NCBI GenBank assembly: GCA_026994095.1
Contig: JALWRU010000278.1
Coordinates: 1-5,080 of the forward strand
Reading direction: 5' to 3'
Source: Nitrospira sp.
GTDB lineage: Bacteria > Nitrospirota > JACRHL01
DNA: 5,080 nucleotides
In this document: positions 1-5,080 of the stretch, piece by piece
Numbering within the stretch: position 1 is the stretch's first letter
Layout of the letters: each line of letters begins with the position of its first letter
Notes under the pieces: model-generated
Database searches by the model: none
Told to the model about the DNA's origin: nothing
The model's input: only the letters and a program-made list of their open reading frames with translations
Translations under genes and position numbers: made by a program

Positions 1-578
1 GGAGCAGACTGGTTCGGGTTACTCATCCAAGCGTAGAGTAATGTTGTATAGTCTACTGAATCAGGTTCTTGATGCCCTATTAGCTCGAGTGCTGCGTACC
101 TTCTGTCACTCGTATGCTCATCGATTACCACATCGATAAAATTTGTATTCTCGATGAAATGGGCAGTTTTATTATGAACTGATCCGCACATTTGGATTGC
201 CCAGATAAAGTCCAATCCCCCAGATATAAGACCTGCCGACTTTTTATAGAGGTTTGGGGTTATTTTTCTTGGTAATTTTTTATATGATAGGTCTTTAACA
301 TCCTTGAATATTCGCTTTAATCCATATCGGAGTGAATACTTCACCCTATCGATATAAAACTCGATTTTGAAGTCGTCAACTTCGTTTGTCATCCCACAAA
401 ATAGGTTGCGCTGGAAATCTTCCGATACTGTCAGCAGATACCAAATGGAAAGTGTTTTGTTTGGGGTTGGAAGAGATATCTTTTGATATTCTTCATCAAG
501 AGTTGACTCAATAGCAGTTAAAATAGCTCTGCTTTTCTGATCTGATGAGGAATCCAATTGTATGTCACCCTCATCCAC
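1..578 (-). CDS. Hypothetical protein, AT-rich, partial (3' end beyond the left edge)
   Basis: I do not recognise this protein. The frame opens after a TAA at 588-590 and runs 192 codons to the left edge without a stop, where about a dozen stops would be expected by chance at this composition. The chosen start is the GTG at 576-578, because AAAGG lies 6 nt upstream. The product begins MDEGDIQLDSSSDQKSR and looks soluble and mostly helical: likely amphipathic helices at about residues 14-32, 43-60 and 68-95, then a basic stretch (95-113), then a more hydrophobic segment (about 115-134) that contains an Asp and is not a convincing membrane helix. No signal peptide or catalytic motif is evident. 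GC is about 39%, against roughly 60% or more in the upstream genes, which suggests horizontal acquisition. It lies 61 nt after gatB on the same strand, so read-through transcription is possible. Coding status is fairly sure; function is unknown. Confidence 0.72.
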   Translation of the reverse strand, partial: MDEGDIQLDSSSDQKSRAILTAIESTLDEEYQKISLPTPNKTLSIWYLLTVSEDFQRNLFCGMTNEVDDFKIEFYIDRVKYSLRYGLKRIFKDVKDLSYKKLPRKITPNLYKKSAGLISGGLDFIWAIQMCGSVHNKTAHFIENTNFIDVVIDEHTSDRRYAALELIGHQEPDSVDYTTLLYAWMSNPNQSA

Positions 579-639
579 GCTATGCCTTTAGTAGACATTT
601 TCCATCGGCAAACTACTCAAAGCGGACGCTGACAGAAGG
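579..639. other. Intergenic junction between gatB and the AT-rich gene
   Basis: This 61-nt gap marks the change from GC-rich operon sequence to AT-rich sequence. I see no GC-rich hairpin with a T-run, so no intrinsic terminator for the gat operon can be called. I also see no convincing -35/-10 pair: TTGAGT and TCTACT are present but 19 nt apart, and the leader would be almost nil. An imperfect inverted repeat (587-594 with 613-621, loop of 18 nt) is the only structure noted. Confidence 0.5.
585..589 (-). promoter_or_regulatory. Ribosome binding site of the partial hypothetical gene
   Basis: AAAGG on the minus strand sits 6 nt before the GTG at 578. It decides the start in favour of this GTG over the in-frame TTG at 557. 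It overlaps one arm of an imperfect inverted repeat (587-594 with 613-621), so it could be partly masked in the mRNA. Confidence 0.55.
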
Positions 640-2079
640 TCACCCGCGAGAGGCCAGCAACGCCTTCAACCGCTCATTCACCAACTGCGGGTTGGCCTGC
701 CCCTTGCTGGCCTTCATCACCTGACCTACAAAGAAACCAAACAGCTTGTCTTTACCACCCAGATAGGCGGCTACCTTGTCGGTGTTGGCATCCAGTACCG
801 GCGTAATCATGGCGTCGATGGCGGTGGGGTCGCTCTCCTGCACCAGCCCTTCGGCTTCGATCACCTGCATGGCGGTCTGGTCGGTGCCAAACAGCTTGGC
901 AAACACGGTCTTGGCGATCTTGCCCGAAATCGTCCCGTCTTCAATGGCCGCTACCAACCCGGCCAGTTGAGCGGGCGACATGGGGCAGGCGTCGATGCTG
1001 GTGCCGTCTTCGTTTAAACGGCCCATCAACTCCCCCATCACCCAGTTACAGGTGGTTTTAGGGGCTTTGTCGAAGGCTTTGACGGTCTGCTCGTAGTAGT
1101 CGGCCAACTCGCGGGTGGAGGTCAGCACGTCGGCGTCGTATAACGACAGGCCGTACTCGCTCTCAAAGCGGTTGCGCTTGTCGTCCGGCAATTCCGGCAG
1201 CTCTTTTTTGACCTGTTCAATCCAGTCGTCGGAAATCATCACCGGGGCCAGGTCCGGCTCCGGCAGATAGCGATAATCGTGGGCCATCTCCTTGCCGCGC
1301 ATGGATTCGGTGACACCACGCTTGGCATCCCACAGGCGGGTCTCCTGCACGATGGTGCCGCCTTCGTTTAATACCTGAGTCTGGCGTTTGATCTCGTACT
1401 CCAGCGCCTGCCTGAGGAAGCGGAAGGAGTTCATGTTCTTCATCTCGACCTTGGTGCCGAACTCCTTCTGACCCTTGGGACGCAGGGAGATGTTGGCATC
1501 ACAGCGCAGGTTGCCACGCTCCATGTTGCCGTCGCAGATGCCCAGATAGATGACGATGTTACGCATCTTCTTCAGGTAGGCGACGGCTTCCTCCGGCGAG
1601 CGCAGATCCGGCTCGGAGACGGCCTCTAACAGCGGCACCCCGGCCCGGTTCAGGTCCACATGGCTGACCCCGTCCAGCCCCTCGTGCATGTTCTTGCCTG
1701 CGTCTTCTTCCATATGAATGCGGGTCAGGCCGATGCGCTTGGTCTCCCCGTCTACCAGAATCTCCAGGTGACCATGCTCACAAATGGGCTTGTCGTACTG
1801 GGAGATCTGGTAGCCCTTGGGCAGATCCGGATAGAAGTAGTGCTTGCGCGAAAACACGTTCGGGCTGCGAATCTCGCAGTGAGTGGCAAGCCCCGCCATA
1901 ATGCCCGCATGCACGACCGCCCGGTTTAGCACCGGCAGTACCCCCGGATGGCCCAGACAGATGGGGCAGGTCTGGCGGTTGGGTTCGGCCCCGAATACCG
2001 GCGAGCAGCCGCAAAAAATCTTGGTCCGGGTGGAGAGCTGGCAGTGTACTTCCAGCCCGATGACTACGTTGTATTCCAT
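640..2079 (-). CDS. gatB: Aspartyl/glutamyl-tRNA amidotransferase subunit B (GatB)
   Basis: GatB is the tRNA-binding and kinase-like subunit of the cytoplasmic GatCAB transamidosome. It phosphorylates the side chain of Glu-tRNA(Gln) or Asp-tRNA(Asn) and uses ammonia channelled from GatA to amidate it. The 479-residue length is typical of the family. Visible family motifs are GLEVH (residues 8-12, with E10 and H12 matching metal ligands known in GatB), SRKHYFYPDLPKGYQISQYD (77-96), HMEEDAGK (122-129), DLNRAGVPLLEAVSEPD (142-158), DANISLRP (194-201) and KNMNSFR (214-220). Four cysteines (C23, C25, C38, C41) form a CxC/CxxC pattern that probably binds a structural zinc. The C-terminal part, from about residue 330, is the helical tail/YqeY-like tRNA-binding domain. 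The ATG start is supported by the conserved N-terminus right after it; AAAGG lies only 3 nt upstream, a short spacing. It follows gatA after 39 nt in the same operon. Confidence 0.98.
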   Translation of the reverse strand: MEYNVVIGLEVHCQLSTRTKIFCGCSPVFGAEPNRQTCPICLGHPGVLPVLNRAVVHAGIMAGLATHCEIRSPNVFSRKHYFYPDLPKGYQISQYDKPICEHGHLEILVDGETKRIGLTRIHMEEDAGKNMHEGLDGVSHVDLNRAGVPLLEAVSEPDLRSPEEAVAYLKKMRNIVIYLGICDGNMERGNLRCDANISLRPKGQKEFGTKVEMKNMNSFRFLRQALEYEIKRQTQVLNEGGTIVQETRLWDAKRGVTESMRGKEMAHDYRYLPEPDLAPVMISDDWIEQVKKELPELPDDKRNRFESEYGLSLYDADVLTSTRELADYYEQTVKAFDKAPKTTCNWVMGELMGRLNEDGTSIDACPMSPAQLAGLVAAIEDGTISGKIAKTVFAKLFGTDQTAMQVIEAEGLVQESDPTAIDAMITPVLDANTDKVAAYLGGKDKLFGFFVGQVMKASKGQANPQLVNERLKALLASRG

Positions 2080-2118
2080 AAGCCTTTGCTTTAGTCCAAA
2101 TCGGTTCGGTACGGACGC

Positions 2119-3576
2119 CTACAGGGCGGGCCGGGCCGTGTGAAAATCGGTGGCGTTCTCAAATGCCCAGGCGGCTTTCAAGACAGACGCCTCGTCAAAG
2201 GAGCGACCAATAAACTGCAGGCCGATGGGCACCCCGTTGCCGTCCAGCCCACACGGTTGCGAGATGGCCGGTACACCCGCCAGATTGGCCGAGATGGTGT
2301 AGATGTCCGACAGGTACATCTTCAATGGGTCGGCGGTGCGCTCCCCCAGTTTAAATGCGCCGGTGGGCGAGGTGGGGGTGAGCAGCACATCCACCTGCTC
2401 AAAGGCCTCGGTCAGATCCTGTGCGATCAGGCTGCGCACCTGTTGGGCCTTTTTGTAGTAGGCGTCGTAGTAGCCCGCCGACAGGGCGTAGGTGCCCAGC
2501 ATGATGCGCCGTTTCACCTCCGGGCCGAACCCGGCCTCACGGGTGGCCATGTACATGGCCAGCAGGTCGCCGCCGTTGTCCACCCGGTTGCCGTACCGCA
2601 CCCCGTCAAAACGGGCCAGATTGGACGACGCCTCGGCGGTGGCGATCAAATAATAGGTCGAGACCGCATAGGGCGTGTGCGGCAACGATATCTCGACGAT
2701 CTCCGCCCCCAGCTTGGTCATCTGCTGAATGGCCGACTGTACCGCGGTCAACACCGCCGGGTCGGTACCGTCAATAAAGTACTCCTTGGGCACACCGATG
2801 CGCATGCCTGCCACCCCGTCCTTGAGGCCGTCCATAAAATCGGGGGCCTCCCGTTTGGACGAGGTGGAGTCGAGCGGATCGTTACCGGAGACGGCGTTCA
2901 ACAGCAGGGCCGCGTCTTCCACATCCTTGGTGAGTGGACCGATCTGGTCGAGGCTGGAGGCAAATGCCACCAGACCGTAACGAGACACCCGCCCGTAGGT
3001 CGGCTTCATGCCCACCACCCCGCACAGGGAGGCCGGTTGGCGGATGGAACCGCCGGTATCCGACCCCAATGCCGCCAGACACAGATCGGCGGCCACGGCT
3101 GCGGCGCTACCACCGGACGATCCGCCCGGAGCGCGGTTCAGGTCCCACGGGTTGCGGGTGGCCTCGGTGGCCGAATTCTCGGTGGATGACCCCATGGCGA
3201 ACTCGTCCATGTTGGTCTTGCCCATGACCACGCTGCCCGCTTCCTTGAGCTTGGCTGCGATGGTGCCATCGGTGGGCGAGACAAACCCCTCCAGCAGCCT
3301 GGCGCTACAGGTGGTGGGTAGATCCTGGGTAATCATGTTGTCTTTGAGGGCGATGCCCAGCCCGGTCAACGGCCCGGCTTTGCCGTCGTGAATCAGGTGA
3401 TCGGCGGCCTCCGCCTGTGCTTCGACCAGCTCCGGGGCGACACAGTTATAGGCCAGCACCTGCGGCTCGACCTGCTCGATCCGGTACAGCAGCGAAGCGG
3501 TCAACTCCACCGCAGAGATGTCGCCTGCGTCTAATTTGGCACGCGCTTCATGCAGGGTCCAGGTATAGGGTTCCAA
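2119..3576 (-). CDS. gatA: Aspartyl/glutamyl-tRNA amidotransferase subunit A (GatA), TTG start
   Basis: GatA is the amidase-signature glutaminase of GatCAB. It hydrolyses glutamine and sends ammonia to GatB. From the TTG at 3574-3576 the protein is 485 residues, the usual family length. The Lys/cis-Ser/Ser triad is intact by comparison with known GatA: K78 in GIALKDN, S153 in PGGSSGGS and S177 in GSDTGGSIRQPAS. Other family blocks are GKTNMDEFAMGSSTE, GVVGMKPTYGRVSRYGLVAF, SSLDQIGPL, GYYDAYYKKAQQVR and the C-terminal PIGLQFIG. I chose this TTG because GAGGAG lies exactly 6 nt before it. The farther upstream in-frame TTG at 3597 would add seven residues (MFVEETP), encoded largely by the ribosome binding site itself. 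There is no ATG near the 5' end. The gene follows gatC after 69 nt, and that gap contains a possible attenuator hairpin. Confidence 0.96.
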   Translation of the reverse strand: MEPYTWTLHEARAKLDAGDISAVELTASLLYRIEQVEPQVLAYNCVAPELVEAQAEAADHLIHDGKAGPLTGLGIALKDNMITQDLPTTCSARLLEGFVSPTDGTIAAKLKEAGSVVMGKTNMDEFAMGSSTENSATEATRNPWDLNRAPGGSSGGSAAAVAADLCLAALGSDTGGSIRQPASLCGVVGMKPTYGRVSRYGLVAFASSLDQIGPLTKDVEDAALLLNAVSGNDPLDSTSSKREAPDFMDGLKDGVAGMRIGVPKEYFIDGTDPAVLTAVQSAIQQMTKLGAEIVEISLPHTPYAVSTYYLIATAEASSNLARFDGVRYGNRVDNGGDLLAMYMATREAGFGPEVKRRIMLGTYALSAGYYDAYYKKAQQVRSLIAQDLTEAFEQVDVLLTPTSPTGAFKLGERTADPLKMYLSDIYTISANLAGVPAISQPCGLDGNGVPIGLQFIGRSFDEASVLKAAWAFENATDFHTARPAL

Positions 3577-3582
3577 TGGGGT

Positions 3583-3588
3583 CTCCTC
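3583..3588 (-). promoter_or_regulatory. Ribosome binding site deciding the gatA start
   Basis: GAGGAG on the minus strand is followed by a 6-nt spacer (ACCCCA) and then the TTG at 3576. This near-perfect Shine-Dalgarno sequence and spacing is the reason to start gatA here. It would lie inside the coding region if the TTG at 3597 were used. Confidence 0.8.
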
Positions 3589-3591
3589 TAC

Positions 3592-3645
3592 AAACAAAAA
3601 CAGGCAGGTCCGACCGCGTTCATGCGGCGGTTCAGCAGGGCTGCC
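3592..3645 (-). terminator. Terminator-like hairpin between gatC and gatA (possible attenuator)
   Basis: Read on the minus strand, CCG-CCGC pairs with GCGG-t-CGG across a 6-nt loop (3610-3630), giving seven GC pairs with one bulged T. An outer pair, GGCAG (3641-3645) with CTGCC (3603-3607), can enclose it across an internal loop. This is followed by TG and then TTTTTGTTT (3592-3600). The layout resembles an intrinsic terminator, but it sits inside an operon whose next gene is essential to the same complex. If it acts at all, it is more likely to give partial termination, pausing or mRNA processing. The internal loop weakens the outer stem, so confidence is limited. Confidence 0.35.
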
Positions 3646-3933
3646 CTATTCAATAATCTTGGGGACGGCAAAACAGCCGTTCTCCACCTTGGGGGCCACA
3701 CTCAGGCCCCGTTCTCGCTCTAACGACGGGCGCGGGGTATCGTCACGCATGGTCTCACCCGCTTCGGCGGCGTGCTCCAGCGGCGGTACCCCGGTGGTAT
3801 CCAGTTCGTTGAGCTGGGCGATGTAGGCCAGAATGTTGCTCATGTCCGCCGACAGGCTGGTCACCTCGTCGTCGGTCAATTCCAGCCGCGCCAGTTGCGC
3901 GATTTTGCGAACCTCGTTGGTTTCGATACTCAC
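3646..3933 (-). CDS. gatC: Aspartyl/glutamyl-tRNA amidotransferase subunit C (GatC)
   Basis: GatC is the small non-catalytic subunit that wraps around and stabilises the GatA-GatB interface in the tRNA-dependent amidotransferase. The 95 residues match the usual family length. Conserved features appear in order: an N-terminal helix with VRKIAQLARLELTDDE (8-23), a second helix ILAYIAQLNELDTTGVPPLEH (34-54, with the LDTxGVxP turn), the MRDDTPR segment (62-68) and the C-terminal tail APKVENGCFAVPKIIE (80-95, containing the hallmark FxVPKII ending). The start is the GTG at 3931-3933, with GAGG 6 nt upstream. Only 9 nt separate it from the glmU stop, and the first G of the ribosome binding site is the last base of that stop, so translation is probably coupled to glmU. 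Confidence 0.97.
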   Translation of the reverse strand: MSIETNEVRKIAQLARLELTDDEVTSLSADMSNILAYIAQLNELDTTGVPPLEHAAEAGETMRDDTPRPSLERERGLSVAPKVENGCFAVPKIIE

Positions 3934-3939
3934 GGTTAT

Positions 3940-3943
3940 CCTC
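3940..3943 (-). promoter_or_regulatory. Ribosome binding site of gatC overlapping the glmU stop
   Basis: GAGG on the minus strand, 6 nt before the GTG at 3933, shares its first G with the TAG stop of glmU (3943-3945). Ribosomes finishing glmU therefore end on the gatC initiation region, which suggests translational coupling or re-initiation. Confidence 0.7.
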
Positions 3944-5080
3944 TACTGTTGTGGCTGGCGCTTGCGGGCCACCCATCCGTCAATATTCTTTTGCGGCGTG
4001 CGGGAGATCGACAGCGACCCGGCAGGTACGTCGCCGGTAATGGTACTCCCCGCCCCGATCACCGCGCCTGCTCCCACCCGTACCGGGGCCACCAACTGGG
4101 TGTCGGAGCCGACAAATACGCCGTCCTCCAATACCGTGTGGTGTTTGTTGACCCCGTCATAATTACAGGTGATGGTACCCGCGCCGATGTTCACCCCGTC
4201 GCCCACGGTGGCGTCACCCACATAAGACAGGTGATTGACCTTGGAGCCGACCCCGATGGTGGCCTTCTTGATCTCTACATAGTTGCCGATCTTCGCGCTG
4301 CTCGCCAGGTGTGCCAGCGGCCGCAAATGGGCGTTGGGACCGACCGTATTGTCACCGTCCAATGTGGCCTCGGTAATCAGGCTGCCGTCCTTCACCTCAA
4401 TGCCATCCCCCAGGGTGGAATCGCTGATGCGCACATTCGGGTGGAGGGTGCAGCGGCTGCCGATACGGGTAGCTCCGGTAAGGGTCACTCCGGGGTAGAT
4501 GACACTGTCGTTGCCGACCGTCACAGTCACATCAACGGTCACCCGCGCCGGATCGATCAGGGTCACCCCTTCGGCCATCAGCCGCTCGGTAATCTGCCGT
4601 TGAAACTGCCCGGTGACCTGTGCCAACTGCGCGCGGGAATTGACCCCCGCCACCAGCGCCGGGGTGTCACACACCACTGCTTGCACCGATGCCCCACGGC
4701 TTAACGCTGCGGCGACTCCATCGGTCAGGTAGTACTCCCCCTGCGCATTGTCGTTGGACAGGCCGGAGACCACCTCAAACAGTAATTTTGCATCCACCAG
4801 ATAGATGCCAGCATTGACTTCGCACACGGCCAGTTCGGCCTCATTGGCGTCCTTTTGCTCGACGATACGGGCCACCTGTCCGGCGTCATCCCGCACCACC
4901 CGACCGTAGCCGGTGGGGTCGTCCAGCACCACACTCACCAGCGTCAGCCCACTGGTCTGCTCATGCTGTTGCACCATCTGCGCGATCAACCTGGTCGGCA
5001 CCAGTGGCACATCGCCGCTTAATATCAGGACCGGGCCGTCAAACCCTGCAAGTGCCTCTTGACAGACCATCACCGCATGA
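3943..5080 (-). CDS. glmU: Bifunctional GlmU (GlcN-1-P acetyltransferase / GlcNAc-1-P uridylyltransferase), 5' part missing
   Basis: GlmU makes UDP-GlcNAc, the precursor of peptidoglycan and lipopolysaccharide, in the cytoplasm. The C-terminal domain acetylates GlcN-1-P with acetyl-CoA; the N-terminal domain adds UMP from UTP. The 378 residues present begin at HAV, matching the GTGHA region of E. coli GlmU, so about 80 residues with the nucleotide-binding loop lie beyond the right edge. The GTG at 5073 is an internal Val codon, not a start. Uridylyltransferase motifs seen are LSGDVPL (metal-binding Asp at codon 5011-5013), GYGRVVRD, IVEQKDA, EVNAGIY, NDNAQGEYYLTD and VAGVNSRAQL. The left-handed beta-helix domain begins near 4570, with repeated hexapeptides, LRP, VEIKKA, NHLSYVGDA (catalytic His at 4231-4233), NIGAGTITCNYDG, VGSDTQLVAPV and SISRTPQ. 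Both active sites look intact as far as seen. It heads the visible operon; its promoter is outside the window. Confidence 0.97.
   Translation of the reverse strand, partial: HAVMVCQEALAGFDGPVLILSGDVPLVPTRLIAQMVQQHEQTSGLTLVSVVLDDPTGYGRVVRDDAGQVARIVEQKDANEAELAVCEVNAGIYLVDAKLLFEVVSGLSNDNAQGEYYLTDGVAAALSRGASVQAVVCDTPALVAGVNSRAQLAQVTGQFQRQITERLMAEGVTLIDPARVTVDVTVTVGNDSVIYPGVTLTGATRIGSRCTLHPNVRISDSTLGDGIEVKDGSLITEATLDGDNTVGPNAHLRPLAHLASSAKIGNYVEIKKATIGVGSKVNHLSYVGDATVGDGVNIGAGTITCNYDGVNKHHTVLEDGVFVGSDTQLVAPVRVGAGAVIGAGSTITGDVPAGSLSISRTPQKNIDGWVARKRQPQQ

Noticed and set aside
2..142. Short plus-strand open stretch at the left edge
   Set aside because: It is only about 46 codons, enters from the edge, and lies opposite the well-supported minus-strand frame.
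518..598. Small minus-strand frame of 26 codons beginning ATG TCT ACT AAA at 598
   Set aside because: It overlaps the start of the longer GTG-started frame in another phase, has only a weak GGA upstream, and is too short to support without other evidence.
592..620. Possible promoter (TTGAGT and TCTACT) for the AT-rich gene
   Set aside because: The boxes match the consensus at only four of six bases each, are 19 nt apart, and would place the transcript start almost on the ribosome binding site.
2080..2118. Repeated CCGTACCGAACCGA-like bases between gatA and gatB as a regulatory element
   Set aside because: The repeat is short and imperfect, forms no clear hairpin, and the gap is too small to suggest more than a normal intra-operon spacer.
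2140..3189. Long plus-strand open frame (349 codons) opposite gatA
   Set aside because: It is fully antisense to an unmistakable gatA. Its translation is low-complexity, rich in Gly, His, Arg and Gln, as expected from the reverse complement of GC-rich codons, and no domain is recognisable.
3772..4704. Long plus-strand open frame (310 codons) opposite gatC and glmU
   Set aside because: It spans two real genes and their junction on the other strand, has GC-driven composition and no recognisable motif. It is a shadow frame.
5071..5073. GTG at 5073 as the start of a short GlmU
   Set aside because: The frame continues upstream to the edge with HA, matching the conserved GTGHA region of GlmU, so the GTG is an internal Val codon and the gene is cut by the window rather than truncated.

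Overview
The window holds the 3' part of a conserved housekeeping operon, read entirely from the minus strand, followed by one AT-rich gene of unknown function that runs off the left edge. In order of transcription (right to left) the genes are glmU (5' end cut off by the window), gatC, gatA, gatB, and then a partial unrecognised gene. No RNA gene, insertion sequence, CRISPR array or transposase is visible.

Organism: the four housekeeping genes are GC-rich (roughly 60% or more in sampled stretches) and use GTG and TTG starts with good Shine-Dalgarno sequences. The proteins are ordinary bacterial GlmU and GatCAB. A Gram-negative, proteobacterium-like host fits, but the phylum cannot be fixed from this sequence. 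A complete gatCAB set implies that Gln-tRNA(Gln), Asn-tRNA(Asn) or both are made by the indirect transamidation route.

Layout: 3943-5080 is glmU, missing about the first 80 residues of its uridylyltransferase domain. gatC (3646-3933) starts 9 nt after the glmU stop, and its ribosome binding site overlaps that stop. gatA (2119-3576) is best started at a TTG with an ideal GAGGAG site. The 69-nt gap before gatA contains a GC-rich hairpin followed by a T-rich run, a possible attenuator. gatB (640-2079) follows after 39 nt. A 61-nt gap with no obvious terminator then leads to a GTG-started frame (578 to 1) of at least 192 codons, about 39% GC, with no recognised family.

How the genes work together: GatA releases ammonia from glutamine, GatB activates the misacylated Glu-tRNA or Asp-tRNA and receives the ammonia, and GatC holds the two together. 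GlmU makes UDP-GlcNAc for peptidoglycan and lipopolysaccharide. The AT-rich gene has no evident link to either pathway. The sharp change in base composition after gatB suggests that accessory DNA begins there. It is the only part of the window that might belong to something undescribed, and most of its context lies outside.
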